The translations under genes and the position numbers were made by a program. The notes beneath the pieces were generated by a model, which did not search any database, was not told where the DNA came from, and saw only the letters and a program-made list of their open reading frames with translations. From positions 1-64,000 of the forward strand of contig NZ_BMPP01000012.1 of assembly GCF_014647655.1 (NCBI RefSeq): a stretch of 64,000 nt of DNA. Reading direction: 5' to 3'. This stretch comes from Deinococcus malanensis. Its GTDB lineage: Bacteria; Deinococcota; Deinococci; Deinococcales; Deinococcaceae. This document shows, piece by piece, positions 33,886 through 43,919 of this stretch. Every line of letters begins with the position of its first letter. The first letter of the stretch is position 1.

Positions 33886-33913
33886 AAAAAAGTGGGTGCC
33901 ACAGGGGCCCCAC
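33886..33913 (-). terminator. intrinsic terminator of the cold-shock gene
   Basis: GTGGG (33892-33896) pairs with CCCAC (33909-33913); on the minus strand a run of six T follows. A second hairpin, TCTCCGC-AAGAA-GCGGAGA (33951-33969), lies directly at the stop codon. Confidence 0.7.
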
Positions 33914-33968
33914 CTGAACTTGTAGTTTTACGGTGCTGATCTGACCGGGTCTCCGCAAGAAGCGGAGA

Positions 33969-34253
33969 TTACCAGCGGCTTCCGCCGCGGTTGCCGCCCA
34001 TGCCGCCGCCATTTCCACCGTTGCCGCCCATGGGAGCGGGCGCAGCGTTGGTCACGACAACGTTCTTGGCCTGAGGGCCCTTGTTGCCTTGGCCGGACTC
34101 GACTTCAAACTCGACTTCGTCGCCTTCGTTCAGCTTGCGGAAACCGCCGCTCTGGATGGCGCTGTAGTGCACGAACACGTCGGGGTTACCAGGATGTTCG
34201 ATAAAGCCGTAGCCCTTCTCAACGTTAAACCACTTTACTCGACCTTGAGCCAT
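33969..34253 (-). CDS. cold-shock domain protein
   Basis: A 94-residue single-stranded nucleic-acid-binding protein. The cold-shock domain has both RNP motifs, KGYGFIEH and DVFVHYSAI, and extends to about residue 70. The tail (72-94) is rich in Gly, Asn and Met ([12 protein letters not shown]), unlike short CspA proteins. AAGGAGAG precedes the ATG at 34253. A TATATT box at 34314-34319 gives a leader of about 55 nt, in keeping with leader-based control of cold-shock genes. Confidence 0.95.
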   Translation of the reverse strand: MAQGRVKWFNVEKGYGFIEHPGNPDVFVHYSAIQSGGFRKLNEGDEVEFEVESGQGNKGPQAKNVVVTNAAPAPMGGNGGNGGGMGGNRGGSRW

Positions 34254-34620
34254 AACTCTCCTTGCATCTCGTAACCCCAACGCTCAGTCACCTACCCTCT
34301 GGGTTGGAACCGGAATATAGCGTGTGGCTTGAGACGCAGGCAGTATCGCATGTTCTCATGCAAGTCGATGCGAAGTATGACCATCAGCTAAAGGACCGCC
34401 AGGTGGACTGCAGCCAGACATGCAGTGCACCTCCTGGGCCCACAGATATCATTCCGGTTCCCCCGCCGGGGGCGCACGGATTATGCACCGTACCTCCTGG
34501 GCAGCGTGCTACTCTGCACAGCAGATCAACACGCTGCTGCCCACCTGCCAGGACTGCTGCCCGGCTTCCGAAAGGAGCCACGTGACCAGGCCGGTGGCAC
34601 TCAGCACACGGAGGAACGGC
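34254..34620. other. intergenic region between cold-shock and carbonic anhydrase genes
   Basis: This 367-bp gap contains the cold-shock leader and promoter on the left. On the right are two copies of ACCTCCTGGGC (34429-34439 and 34492-34502), a CCCCC-GCC-GGGGG hairpin near 34460-34472, and a small hairpin (GGCTTCC-GAAA-GGAGCC) before the carbonic anhydrase gene. No gene or known RNA family was recognised. Confidence 0.4.
34314..34319 (-). promoter_or_regulatory. candidate -10 box of the cold-shock gene
   Basis: TATATT on the minus strand, about 60 bp before the start codon. No clear -35. Confidence 0.4.
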
Positions 34621-35226
34621 ATGCCGCGCTACGCCCTGGAAGGGCACGTCCCGGAAATTCACGCGACGGCGTTTATCGCCCCCAGTGCCGATGTTATAGG
34701 CCAGGTCACTGTGGCTGAAGGAGCCAGTGTGTGGTTTGGCGTGGTGTTACGGGGCGACCTGGAGGCGATCCAGATCGGTCCAGGATGCAATGTGCAGGAC
34801 GGCGCCGTGCTGCATACGGACGCGGGCTGGCCCTGTGTGCTGTCCGAGCACGTGACCGTGGGGCACCGGGCGATCGTGCACGGCGCGACCTGTGGTCCTG
34901 GGAGCCTGGTGGGCATGGGCGCCGTGATGCTCAGCGGCTCGAGTCTGGGTGCCGGAGCCATGCTGGGCGCCGGTGCGGTGCTGCCCGAAGGGGTGCATGT
35001 ACCGGACGGCATGCTGGCTGTCGGTGTGCCGGCACGTGTGGTGCGGCCTGCCCCATCCAGCGGAAATGCGGCACGCTACGTCCGGAACGCGGCCCGGTTC
35101 AGAGCTCATTTGCGGCGTTTGCCTGAGCCGGAACCAGCCGGACAGGATGACAACCCGGGTGCAGATCAGAGAACGAACAGGCCGACCGGGATGCAGTTAG
35201 AACTGGTCAGCTCGGAGCAGCAGTGA
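34621..35226 (+). CDS. gamma-class carbonic anhydrase family protein
   Basis: A 201-residue left-handed beta-helix protein with hexapeptide repeats. The three zinc ligands are present: His65 (VLHTDAG), His82 and His87 (GHRAIVHG). It would hydrate CO2 or be an inactive scaffold, as in YrdA-like relatives. The last 35 residues are low-complexity and lie outside the family core. GGAGGA precedes the ATG. The stop codon overlaps the next start (GTGA), so the two genes are coupled. Confidence 0.92.
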   Translation: MPRYALEGHVPEIHATAFIAPSADVIGQVTVAEGASVWFGVVLRGDLEAIQIGPGCNVQDGAVLHTDAGWPCVLSEHVTVGHRAIVHGATCGPGSLVGMGAVMLSGSSLGAGAMLGAGAVLPEGVHVPDGMLAVGVPARVVRPAPSSGNAARYVRNAARFRAHLRRLPEPEPAGQDDNPGADQRTNRPTGMQLELVSSEQQ

Positions 35227-36077
35227 GCGGCGGTCTGTCCTCTCCACTCCCAGGGGGTGACGGCACCGAGCGGCGCGGGGCGCCGAACCCCGAGGCCCCG
35301 GAGGATCTGGCTGAGCTGATTCCGGAACTTCTTCCGATGTTTCCAGGTACGGCACCGTTTCTGGCGCGCTTTCTTCCTCAGGCCAGTCCGGCGCATCTGG
35401 GCCTGAACCAGCTGTTCTGTGACCTGCACGCCTTCCTCAAGTGTCTGCATGAGCAGAGCTGGTACGGGTACCTGCACGCATCCCTGGGTGACCAGAGTGC
35501 CTACGTGCTGCTGTACGAAGGCCGGACGGTCACGGCTGCGGCCGCGAGTGCCACCGGGGAGCAGGCGCTGGGCGAACTGCTGAACCTGTACGAGCAGGGT
35601 GCGGCTCTGGCTGCCTACCCCTTGCCAGCCACCCTGGCCCATGTGCTCAGCGGTGTCGGCTCGCGGGCCTGGAAATTCAACCTGACCGAGGACTTTACCG
35701 GGCTGCATGCCCGTCCCACCGGCGCAATTTTCTATGCACGCGGCGAGATCGTCGCGACCATGGCGGCCACGCTTCCCTATGAAGGCGCGTTTCCCGCTCC
35801 ACTCAGACCCCAGACCCTGATCCTGCCCCGGAGTTTGGCCGGCTGGGCTCACCATCACTACACGCTGACCCTGCGGGGCCGTGACGCCCTGAACGCTATA
35901 ACCGGCGTTCACCAGAATTTTCGCGCGCAGCACGGACAGGGGGGTCTTGCCTTTCTCCGGGCACTGGGTGACAAGCTTTCTCCAGCCGAGTACGCCATGC
36001 GCTCGGACGTGGCCCTGCATGACTTGGAGCCGCTGGTGCAGGACTTTCTGCGTACAGGCTGCGTCCGCGAGCACTGA
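35223..36077 (+). CDS. unknown protein coupled to the carbonic anhydrase gene
   Basis: A 284-residue soluble protein with a GTG start inside the last codons of the carbonic anhydrase gene. The first 30 residues are Pro/Gly-rich. A central segment (about 80-125, YGYLHASLGDQSAYVLLYEG, then TGEQALGELLNLYEQGAAL) resembles roadblock-like folds that sense or bind small GTPases, but that is a weak guess. No membrane helix. The strict coupling suggests a joint function with the carbonic anhydrase-like protein. Confidence 0.7.
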   Translation: MSGGLSSPLPGGDGTERRGAPNPEAPEDLAELIPELLPMFPGTAPFLARFLPQASPAHLGLNQLFCDLHAFLKCLHEQSWYGYLHASLGDQSAYVLLYEGRTVTAAAASATGEQALGELLNLYEQGAALAAYPLPATLAHVLSGVGSRAWKFNLTEDFTGLHARPTGAIFYARGEIVATMAATLPYEGAFPAPLRPQTLILPRSLAGWAHHHYTLTLRGRDALNAITGVHQNFRAQHGQGGLAFLRALGDKLSPAEYAMRSDVALHDLEPLVQDFLRTGCVREH

Positions 36078-36221
36078 GGGGCAGCATTTAAGACCGCGCC
36101 CAGCATAATGGCGGCGGGCACTTTGGCTCCTGCTGTCTGGAAGCGTAGACACGGATGTGTCAGCCGCCAGGCTCAGGTACATTTTCCGCGCCGGGAGTCC
36201 ATCAGTCCTGCAGCGCTCCGC

Positions 36222-36257
36222 CCTGCCCGCTCAGAAAGAGCAGCAGGGCAGGGGGGA
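36222..36257. terminator. hairpin between convergent genes
   Basis: CCCTGCCC (about 36222-36230) pairs with GGGCAGGG, with an inner GCTC-AGAAA-GAGC hairpin. It separates the coupled gene pair from the LRR gene. No T-run, so termination is only likely. Confidence 0.45.
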
Positions 36258-36278
36258 ATCCCCAAAGCCCACCACCGT

Positions 36279-37241
36279 TTATATGTATACGAGGCAGCCT
36301 CGCTCACGCAGGATGTTGAGGGACGCTGGAGATGCCTTCAGGCGGTTCCAGCGGAGGTCAAGCTTTTCCAGCCTGGGAAGCAGGGCCACTTCATCTGGTA
36401 CGGCCGTCAGACAGTTGGCCCGAAGGTCCAGAGAGCGCAGCGAGATCAGGTGCCTGGTAGAAGCCGGCAGGTGCGTCAACCTGTTGAAGCGGAGGTTGAG
36501 CTCGGTAAGGCGGCCGAGTGTTCCCAGCGACTCCGGGAGCTCGGCCAGCGCATTGCCTTGCAGCATCAGTTTTTCGAGCCGGACACAGTCTCCCAGGGTA
36601 TCGGGCAGACACACGAGGCTGTTATTCATGGCATGCAGCTCACGCAGGTGACGCAACTCTCCCAAGCTGTCTGGCAACTGCTTCAACAGATTGTTGTACA
36701 CACGCAGTTCAGTGAGCCCACTCAGGCTGCCGATCCATTCTGAAAGCTGGCAGAAGGCATTGTCGGTGAGGTTCAGATACCGCAGATGCTTCAGGTCCTG
36801 CAGAGTGGACGGCAACTGCGTCAGCCGGTTGTTGCTGAGGTACAGAAATTCCAGTGACAGAAGGTTCCCGAGTGTATCTGGCAAATGCGACAAGACATTG
36901 TGCCCGAGGTCAAGCATGTGCAGGCCGGCCAGGTCCGCCACTCCATCAGGAACACATTCGAGCTGGTTGGCCGAGACATTGAGCGTTCGCAGGCGCCTGA
37001 AGGTCCAGAGCCACATGGGGAGTTCGCGCAACCTGTTGTCGTATGCGCTGAAAACCTGTGCCGCATGGCACCGGGCCAGGGTGTCCGGCAGGCTGGAGAG
37101 GTGCAAGCCGTCGAGCTGGATATGATCCGTGACGAAGCCCGGCTGCGAACTCAGTGCAGCCAGCAGCTCGTCGCCCTGGGCCGATGAGCTGTGCTGATGA
37201 AGGGGGAAGCAGGACGTCTGATCTGAACCCGGGCTGGCCAT
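36279..37241 (-). CDS. leucine-rich-repeat protein
   Basis: A 320-residue protein made almost wholly of about eleven 23-residue leucine-rich repeats (from about residue 38 to 310), with the pattern LxxLxLxxNxLxxLPxxLGxL as in LQDLKHLRYLNLTDNAF. Such repeats form a curved solenoid for protein binding. There is no signal peptide, membrane segment or enzymatic domain, so it is probably a cytosolic binding protein. The ATG at 37241 follows TACAGT (37248-37253) by 6 bases (leaderless). A 140-bp inverted partial copy lies beyond recG at 40 kb. Confidence 0.9.
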   Translation of the reverse strand: MASPGSDQTSCFPLHQHSSSAQGDELLAALSSQPGFVTDHIQLDGLHLSSLPDTLARCHAAQVFSAYDNRLRELPMWLWTFRRLRTLNVSANQLECVPDGVADLAGLHMLDLGHNVLSHLPDTLGNLLSLEFLYLSNNRLTQLPSTLQDLKHLRYLNLTDNAFCQLSEWIGSLSGLTELRVYNNLLKQLPDSLGELRHLRELHAMNNSLVCLPDTLGDCVRLEKLMLQGNALAELPESLGTLGRLTELNLRFNRLTHLPASTRHLISLRSLDLRANCLTAVPDEVALLPRLEKLDLRWNRLKASPASLNILRERGCLVYI

Positions 37242-37479
37242 GTTGCGACTGTAACTGAGTGCGGCGCGCCATTCGGTCCAGGTTGCCGTTCCTTCGTGGT
37301 GACGCCCGGTCGCCCGGCGGCCACCGGCCTGGACCGGGTGGAACTGGCGATATATCAGGCCAAAAGGCAAGGCTGACCCGCTATGGAGTCAGCCTCCCGG
37401 CGCGCATGAACTTCACCCGGTCCATGCTTTAAATTGTTGCGCTGATGCCTCTACTGTAACCACAAACTGTCACGTCGTT

Positions 37480-37494
37480 GTCACATGTTGTGAC
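37480..37494. promoter_or_regulatory. palindrome upstream of the LRR gene
   Basis: GTCACA-TGT-TGTGAC is a perfect 6-bp inverted repeat with a 3-bp centre, preceded by another TGTCAC at 37469-37474. It lies in the 278-bp gap between recG and the LRR gene, about 240 bp upstream of the LRR start. The CRP half-site TGTGAC is present but the spacing is not that of CRP. Confidence 0.3.
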
Positions 37495-37519
37495 CCGGCC
37501 GGGTGGGAGCAGCCGATAT

Positions 37520-39862
37520 TCAGATCACTTCACGGAACGCCACGCTGTGGCTGCGGCTTTGCAACTCGGCACGCAGGTACTGGAGGCGTGGGTGCTCCAG
37601 ACGGGGATCGTGCGCCAGGATGTGCTTGGCCAGTTCACGCGCCTGCTCGATGATCGCCGTATCGTTGGCCAGGTCAGCGAGGCGCAGGTCTGGAATTCCA
37701 CTCTGTCGGGTGCCGCGGATCTCGCCCGGGCCGCGCAGTTTGAGGTCTGCCTCAGCGATGACAAAGCCGTCGGTGCTGCCCTCGATAATGCCCAGCCGCT
37801 GGCGGGTTTTCTTGCTGTGTTCGCCCGCGATCAGGACACAGTAGCTCTGCGCGCTGCCACGGCCGACGCGCCCACGGAGCTGATGAAGCTGGGCCAGGCC
37901 GAAGCGTTCGGCATTCTCAATCACCATGACCGTGGCATTGGGGACATCCACCCCGACCTCAATGACGGTGGTCGAGACCAGCAGGTCAAATTCGCGCGCC
38001 CGGAAACGTTCCATGACGTGATCCTTCTCGGCGGCGCTCATCCGGCCATGCAGCAGGTCGATGCGCGCTTCGGGCAGGATGGTCTTCAGGTCATCGGCCA
38101 GCTGTGTGGCGGCCAGCAATTCCAGGTTCTCGTTTTCTTCGATCAGGGCCGTCACCACGAAGGCCTGCCGCCCTTCCCGGATCTGCCGCATGACGAAGCC
38201 ATAGGCCTGGGTGCGGTGGGTGTCCTGAATCAGCTTGGTTTCAATGGGGGTGCGCCCAGGTGGCATCTCGTCGATGATGGACAGCTCCAGGTCGCCGTAG
38301 GCGGTCAGCGCCAGACTGCGCGGAATGGGCGTAGCCGACATGACCAGCACGTCCGGCCGTCCAGCCAGCAGCTTGCGCCGCTGCTGCACCCCAAAGCGGT
38401 GTTCCTCGTCGATGACAGCCAGGCCCAGATTGTCGAACTGGACATTTTCCTGAATCAGGGCCTGGGTTCCAACGACGACATCTACCTCGCCCTGGGCGAT
38501 CCTGGTCTGCATTTCCAGCTTCTGCCGGGCGCCCATCGCGCCGATCAGCAGGCCCACCCGCACGTCCAGTTGCCCCAGGTAACCGACCAGGTTGCTGTAG
38601 TGCTGACGGGCCAGGATTTCGGTGGGGGCCATCAGGGCGCCCTGGTAGCCGTCCCGCACCGCCAGATACAGGGCACAGGCAGCCACGGCGGTCTTGCCGC
38701 TGCCCACATCTCCCTGAACCAGCCGGGCCATCTGCCGCTCGGAACGCATGTCGTCGGTGATCTCAAGCAGCACCCGGCGCTGTGCATTGGTCATCCGGAA
38801 GGGCAGAGCCCCCTCGAAGCGCTCGATGTCGTCTCCGCGAGCCTCGAAGCGCTTGCCCTGCAACACCGCGTCCTCGCCCTGCAGCAGCATCCGCAACTCC
38901 AGAAACAGGTACTCGTCGAAGCGCAGCCGGGCATGAGCACGCGACAGCTGGGCCTCGTCTTCCGGAAAGTGAATGCCCCACAGCGCGTCGCCAAGGTCGG
39001 TCAGGCCGTACTTCTGCCGCCAGTGTGCGGGAAGGTAATCGTCGAGCGGTACCGCCTGCAGGGCCCGGAAGGCTGCGCGGCGCAGGAATTCCTGTGAAAT
39101 CCCCTCCTTACTGTCGTACACACCCACGATGCGCCCGGTGCTCAGCGAGTCCTGGGCGCCGTCGACCGTCTCAAGATGTTCGACGCCCAGCTGCACGCTA
39201 CGGCCAAAACGTTTCACCCGTCCGGTCAGCACCAGCCGCGCCCCCTCACGCAGCTGTCTCTCCACCCAGGGCTGGTTGAACCAGGTTGCCTTGACGCGCC
39301 CGCCTGAGGGGGTCTCCAGCGTCACATCGATAACCAGCATGCCGGGCCTCGGGCTCCGCCTCGACTTGGCCACCACCCTGCCCTCCACCGTTACCTTCTG
39401 GCCCTCTTCGACCTCGGCCAGGTCTGGCAGGGCACGCCGGTCCTCGTGCCGGTGGGGATAGGCGTGAAGCACGTCGCGCAGGGTATGCAGGCCCAGCGAA
39501 GCCAGCTTGCGCGCGCCTCCGGGCCCGGTGTCCAGGCACGAGACCTCAGCGTCTGGCGGCAGTCGTTCGCCGGGAGCTGCGGTGGGCGGGGCGATCCGTG
39601 CAGCCGGGCGGGCAGACCTTCTGGCCGGCTGAGAACTAGTCTCAAGCAGTTGCAGGGCCGAGCGCAGGGCGGCTTCCCGCTTGGGCAGCTCCAGGCCCGC
39701 ATACCCGCCCAGGATTTCGCGGACCTGCGGAAATGGATTGCCCAGAGCCGAGGCAAGCAGCTTCTCGACGCCGCCCGCCACCACCCTGTTCTGACATCCT
39801 GCGGCCAGTTCCGCCGCGAGGGGCCGCCGGAGTCGCTCGCGTAGTTCTGCCACCGTCGCCAT
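37520..39862 (-). CDS. recG: ATP-dependent DNA helicase RecG
   Basis: A 780-residue helicase that reverses stalled replication forks and moves Holliday junctions. An N-terminal extension (about 1-100) precedes the wedge/OB domain (about 140-300), as expected for Deinococcus RecG, which is longer than the E. coli protein (693). Helicase motifs are clear: Walker [15 protein letters not shown] (motif II) in [21 protein letters not shown] (III), and [15 protein letters not shown] (VI). The -10 box TAGCCT at 39872-39877 is 9 bases from the ATG. Copies of LRR sequence lie on both sides. Confidence 0.97.
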   Translation of the reverse strand: MATVAELRERLRRPLAAELAAGCQNRVVAGGVEKLLASALGNPFPQVREILGGYAGLELPKREAALRSALQLLETSSQPARRSARPAARIAPPTAAPGERLPPDAEVSCLDTGPGGARKLASLGLHTLRDVLHAYPHRHEDRRALPDLAEVEEGQKVTVEGRVVAKSRRSPRPGMLVIDVTLETPSGGRVKATWFNQPWVERQLREGARLVLTGRVKRFGRSVQLGVEHLETVDGAQDSLSTGRIVGVYDSKEGISQEFLRRAAFRALQAVPLDDYLPAHWRQKYGLTDLGDALWGIHFPEDEAQLSRAHARLRFDEYLFLELRMLLQGEDAVLQGKRFEARGDDIERFEGALPFRMTNAQRRVLLEITDDMRSERQMARLVQGDVGSGKTAVAACALYLAVRDGYQGALMAPTEILARQHYSNLVGYLGQLDVRVGLLIGAMGARQKLEMQTRIAQGEVDVVVGTQALIQENVQFDNLGLAVIDEEHRFGVQQRRKLLAGRPDVLVMSATPIPRSLALTAYGDLELSIIDEMPPGRTPIETKLIQDTHRTQAYGFVMRQIREGRQAFVVTALIEENENLELLAATQLADDLKTILPEARIDLLHGRMSAAEKDHVMERFRAREFDLLVSTTVIEVGVDVPNATVMVIENAERFGLAQLHQLRGRVGRGSAQSYCVLIAGEHSKKTRQRLGIIEGSTDGFVIAEADLKLRGPGEIRGTRQSGIPDLRLADLANDTAIIEQARELAKHILAHDPRLEHPRLQYLRAELQSRSHSVAFREVI

Positions 39863-40000
39863 TACCCCCCGAGGCTAACAGAGCGTGGACGCCCGCTCCG
39901 TGAGATGACTGCCGCTGACGTGGCCCTCCGGCCCGGTCCGGGCGTCCTCCCAGGCGGTGTGCCAACTGGGACGCTACGTATATCGCCTGCAGACTGGGTG

Positions 40001-40150
40001 CCCATCGTGAGGCTCTGGAACCTCAGGAACCTGCGAACGCTCAATGTCTCGGCCAACCAGCTCGAATGTGTTCCTGATGGAGTGGGGGACCTGACTGGCC
40101 TGCACATGCTTGAACAAGGGCACAGTGTCTTGTCGCATCTGAAACGGTGA
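40001..40150 (+). pseudogene. truncated inverted copy of the LRR gene
   Basis: About 140 bp (40001-40140) is nearly identical to 36883-37020 of the LRR gene, read on the opposite strand. It encodes LRTLNVSANQLECVPDGV and about one and a half repeats, then loses similarity and stops at 40150. The rest of the gene is absent. It may be a dead fragment or a silent cassette. Confidence 0.75.
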
Positions 40151-40220
40151 CCGCTGCAACGCTGGCAAACACCAACTTCGGGTTAAAGGGTAACAAGCAG
40201 ATCTGCCTGACCCTGCAGGG

Positions 40221-41159
40221 TCAGTGCTTGTGTTTTTTCGACAGCACGTGCATCAGCGCAACAATTGGGGCACCGATCAGCAGGCCAGCAGCGCCGGAGC
40301 CCAGGGTTTCGACGAGCCACTCCACCAGACCATGAGCCGCCGGGATGGCGTGACCTGCGGCCACCGCGTCGTCGTGAAGCGCATGGGCCAGTTCGCCAAT
40401 GCCAAACTTTTCCAGGCCGTCCAGAATAATGTGGCCGCCCACCCAGAGCATGGCAATGGTGCCAATGATAGAGAGCGCGCTCAGAAAGATGGGCATGCCC
40501 TTGACCAGCCCCCGGCCCAGCGCCTGACCAGCCCCGGAGGCACCATTGGCCAGACGCAGACCGAGGTCGTCCATCTTCACGATCAGGCCGACCACGCCGT
40601 ATACCAGCAGGGTGATGCCAAAGGCCACGACGATCAGGATAAAAGTTCGCAACAAAAAGACCTGGTCCGCCACCGTCGCCAGCGAGATCGCCATGATCTC
40701 GGCCGACAGGATGAAGTCGGTGCGGATGGCACCCGCGATCATCTGTTCCTCGTGGGCCTCGCTGCTCAGGATGGCGGGTTGATCGCTCTGCTCGTCGTGG
40801 TGTCCGGCGACGGCCTCATACAGCTTTTCGGCGCCCTCGTAGCACAGATAGGCGCCTCCAAGCATCAGAATCGGGGTAATGGCCCAGGGCAGAAACTGGC
40901 TGAGCAGCAGGGCGGCCGGCAGAATAAAGAGGAGTTTGTTTTTCAGCGAACCCCTGGCGATTCGCCAGATAATAGGCAGTTCGCGCTGTGGTGAAAATCC
41001 AGTCACGTACCGCGGTGTGACGGCCGTGTCATCCACCACCACCCCGACGGCCTTGGAGCCCGCCTTGGCCGCAGCAGCCCCGATATCGTCTATCGAAGAG
41101 GCGGCGACCTTGGCAATGGCGGCGACGTCGTCGAGCAGCGCGACAAGCCCGCCGCTCAT
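40221..41159 (-). CDS. DUF808 family membrane protein
   Basis: A 312-residue membrane protein of the DUF808 (YedI-like) family. It starts SGGLVALLDDVAAIAKVAA, then SIDDIGAAAAKAGSKAVGVVVDD, and has about six membrane helices (including LLFILPAALLLSQFL and ILMLGGAYLCYEGAEKL). Function unknown. The ATG at 41159 matches the family start; a longer in-frame start at 41240 adds unlikely sequence. Confidence 0.9.
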   Translation of the reverse strand: MSGGLVALLDDVAAIAKVAASSIDDIGAAAAKAGSKAVGVVVDDTAVTPRYVTGFSPQRELPIIWRIARGSLKNKLLFILPAALLLSQFLPWAITPILMLGGAYLCYEGAEKLYEAVAGHHDEQSDQPAILSSEAHEEQMIAGAIRTDFILSAEIMAISLATVADQVFLLRTFILIVVAFGITLLVYGVVGLIVKMDDLGLRLANGASGAGQALGRGLVKGMPIFLSALSIIGTIAMLWVGGHIILDGLEKFGIGELAHALHDDAVAAGHAIPAAHGLVEWLVETLGSGAAGLLIGAPIVALMHVLSKKHKH

Positions 41160-41327
41160 TGGCTCGGCCTCATGACCGGATGCAGGCGTGCAGCCTGCCG
41201 GCCCAGGCAGGCGCCCACAGCGGAGAGTCGTTGCCCGCACCGGGCGCTGGAAGGTTCAGGGAAGTGCCAGAGGACCATCAGAGCCCAAGAGTAGCAATCC
41301 CGAGCTCGGGCCGGAGCCAATCTGTCG

Positions 41328-42731
41328 TTAAGAGCCGCGCTGACGAGGCGTGCGCTCAGACGCCACGGGAAGGGCCGACGGCCTGACCCTCAGGCACAGC
41401 GCGAGCGCCGCCGCCGCCAGCAGGCCCGCCAGCAGGTAGGCCCGCCGCAGTCCCTCAGCCAGTTCGAAGCCGCCGGCCACTATCGCTTCTGCTCCAATGA
41501 GCAGCGCCATCAGCGCCACTCCCAGGGCGCCGCCCATCTGGCGGGCAAACAGCACGCCGCTGGTCACGGCGCCCAGTTCTTCGCGCGCGCTGCTTTCCTG
41601 GGCGGCGAGCAGCAGGCTGAGCATGGCAAAGCCCATGCCGGTACCCACCGCGAAGCCCAGGACACTGGTGACCCACAAAGGGGCATGGACGGCGAAGACC
41701 AGGGCTGTAAACATCACCACCAGAACCACGAAGCCGCTCTGAGCGATGCGGACCAGAGGCACGCTCTTGACCAGCCGGCCTGTCAGGATGGCCGTCAGGG
41801 TCCAGCCCACCAGCATGGGGGTCAGGATTGCGCCGGCCGCCGTGGCCCCTCCGCTGGACACCCCCTGCGCATACAGAGGCAGGTAGGCGATGACCCCAAA
41901 ATAGGCTGCGCCACCCAGCATGTTGCCTGCGAAGGCGACCCGAGGGAGCCGCTCCCGCAACGCGCGCATAGGCAGCAGCGGGTCCGGGTGACGGCGCTCC
42001 ACCGTGATCGCGGCTCCCAGGGTCACCAGGCCCAGCACCACCAGGAGCCATTGCCGCTGCTCCAGGCCCCACACCACCAGGCCGCTCCCCAGGGTAAATA
42101 ACGCGGCTCCCGCCCAGTCGAGCCGCGCTGCCCGTGGCTGCCCGGTCTCCGGAAGGAAGCGCAGAGCTAGCAGCAGGGCAGCCACCCCGAAGGGCAGACT
42201 GGCGTAGAAGGTCCAGCGCCACGACAGGGTTTCGGTCAGCCAGCCGCCCAGCAGCGGTCCCAGCAGGCCGGAAACGCCCCAAACACCTGAAATCACCGCT
42301 TGTACCCGTCCGCGCTCGGCCAGGGTATACAGCTCTCCGACCATGGTCAGCGTCAGCGGGAGCAGGCCTCCAGCACCCAGCCCCTGTACCGCGCGGGCGG
42401 CGACCAGCGTCACCATGCTGTCACTCATGCCGCACAGGGCGCTGCCCAGCAGGAAGATAACCACCCCCAGCAGGTACAGGCGCCGCCGGCCCACCAGATC
42501 CGATCCACGGCCCCACAGCGGGCTGGAGACGGTGCTGAACAGCAGGTACACCGCGAACGGCAGCGCGTACAGCCGTTCCCCGCCCAGGTCGCTGATCACG
42601 CTGGGCATGGCGGTGGCGACCACGCTGGCCTCCAGCGCTGCCAGAAAGACCCCCACCACCAGACCGGCTGTGGCCAGCCGCCGCACCTGCGGTGTGAAAG
42701 GAGAAGCGGCCGTCGTGGTCGGTGGCGTCAC
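41328..42731 (-). CDS. DHA2-type MFS drug transporter
   Basis: A 467-residue exporter with about 14 helices. The DHA2 signature in helix 1 ([18 protein letters not shown]) and the motif A loop [16 protein letters not shown] are clear; motif C appears as [16 protein letters not shown]. Members pump drugs and cations out with proton influx. GTG start; TAGGCT at 42738-42743 is 6 bases upstream (leaderless). It diverges from the aldo/keto reductase gene. Confidence 0.92.
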   Translation of the reverse strand: MTPPTTTAASPFTPQVRRLATAGLVVGVFLAALEASVVATAMPSVISDLGGERLYALPFAVYLLFSTVSSPLWGRGSDLVGRRRLYLLGVVIFLLGSALCGMSDSMVTLVAARAVQGLGAGGLLPLTLTMVGELYTLAERGRVQAVISGVWGVSGLLGPLLGGWLTETLSWRWTFYASLPFGVAALLLALRFLPETGQPRAARLDWAGAALFTLGSGLVVWGLEQRQWLLVVLGLVTLGAAITVERRHPDPLLPMRALRERLPRVAFAGNMLGGAAYFGVIAYLPLYAQGVSSGGATAAGAILTPMLVGWTLTAILTGRLVKSVPLVRIAQSGFVVLVVMFTALVFAVHAPLWVTSVLGFAVGTGMGFAMLSLLLAAQESSAREELGAVTSGVLFARQMGGALGVALMALLIGAEAIVAGGFELAEGLRRAYLLAGLLAAAALALCLRVRPSALPVASERTPRQRGS

Positions 42732-42808
42732 CCAGGCAGCCTACTGCCAGGATTGGATGAAGGTGACCGCTCTGGCTTCATGGGGACTGAATCGTTACAG
42801 TTCTGATT

Positions 42809-43804
42809 ATGACCTCTGAACAGCAGTCCCTGCGCCAACGTCCCCTGGGCCGGACCGGTCTGAACGTCAGCGAGATCGGGTATGGAGCCTGGGGCATCGG
42901 CGCCGATATGTGGATCGGTTCCAACGACGAGGAAAGCCTCGGCGCGTTGCGGCGCTATCTGGAACTGGGCGGCAACTTCATCGATACCGCTATGGGTTAC
43001 GGCAATGGCCATAGTGAGCGGCTGGTGGGACAGGTCGCCCGCGAGTACCCCGGCACGCTGGTCGCGACCAAGATCAGCCCGCTCAGCAACCAGTGGCCAG
43101 CCGCCCCCGAAACGACCGCCGAGCAGGCGTTTCCTGGCGAACACGTGATCCGCATGACCGAAGCCAGCCTGGAGCGGTTGGGCCTACCCCAGATCGACGT
43201 GCAGCAGTTCCATGTCTGGAACGACTCCTGGGTCGGCCAGGGCGACTGGCAGGATGCGGTGGCGCAGCTCAAACGCGACGGCAAGATCCGTCACTTCGGT
43301 ATCTCCATCAACGACCATCAGCCTGAAAACGCGGTCAAGGCCGTAGAGGCCGGCGCAGTGGAGACCGTACAGGTGATCTACAACGTCTTCGATCAGTCGC
43401 CTCAGGACCGTCTGCTGGACGCCTGCCAGGCCAACGGCGTGGGCGTGATCGTGCGCGTGGCACTGGACGAGGGGAGCCTGACCGGCAACATCACGCCTGA
43501 AACCACCTTTCCCGAAGGCGACTGGCGTAACCGCTACTTCGGCGGCAACCGCAAGGTTGAGTTGCAGCCGCGCCTGCGCGCCATCGAGGCCGACCTGGGC
43601 ATTGAAACCGGTCAGCTGGCCGAGACCAGTCTGCGCTTCGTGCTGAGTCATCCGGCAGTCAGCACCGTGATTGTCGGCATGCGCAGCTTGCGCAACGTGG
43701 AGCGTAACGTGGCCATGGGGGACGGACAGGGCCTCCCTGCCGAGCAGGTGCAAAAACTGCACGCGCACCGCTGGGACCGCAACTGGTATCAGCCCGCAGA
43801 GTAA
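42809..43804 (+). CDS. aldo/keto reductase
   Basis: A 331-residue NADPH-dependent TIM-barrel reductase. Catalytic residues can be placed: Asp in [14 protein letters not shown] with Tyr in the same motif, Lys in LVATKISPL, and the usual His is in FHVWNDSW. The C-terminal ISTVIVG-like segment [17 protein letters not shown] is present. Substrate unknown. Leaderless: TACAGT at 42796-42801, 7 bases from the ATG. A hairpin (GAGACCC at 43821-43827 with 43834-43840) follows. Confidence 0.92.
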   Translation: MTSEQQSLRQRPLGRTGLNVSEIGYGAWGIGADMWIGSNDEESLGALRRYLELGGNFIDTAMGYGNGHSERLVGQVAREYPGTLVATKISPLSNQWPAAPETTAEQAFPGEHVIRMTEASLERLGLPQIDVQQFHVWNDSWVGQGDWQDAVAQLKRDGKIRHFGISINDHQPENAVKAVEAGAVETVQVIYNVFDQSPQDRLLDACQANGVGVIVRVALDEGSLTGNITPETTFPEGDWRNRYFGGNRKVELQPRLRAIEADLGIETGQLAETSLRFVLSHPAVSTVIVGMRSLRNVERNVAMGDGQGLPAEQVQKLHAHRWDRNWYQPAE

Positions 43805-43919
43805 GGACGGCTCCCAGGCGGAGACCCCGTACCGGGTCTCAGCTCAGAGGGGCAGGACGTGCAGGTAACCCGCCTGCACTTTCCGGCCGGTCTTCATGAC
43901 AACGGCCGCAGGGTCCAGA

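Noticed and set aside
34400..34620. Small structured RNA between cold-shock and carbonic anhydrase genes
   Set aside because: A few short hairpins and an 11-bp repeat are present but no known RNA consensus; not enough to call.
37478..39097. 539-codon open frame opposite recG
   Set aside because: The minus strand holds all RecG helicase motifs; the plus-strand product has no domain.
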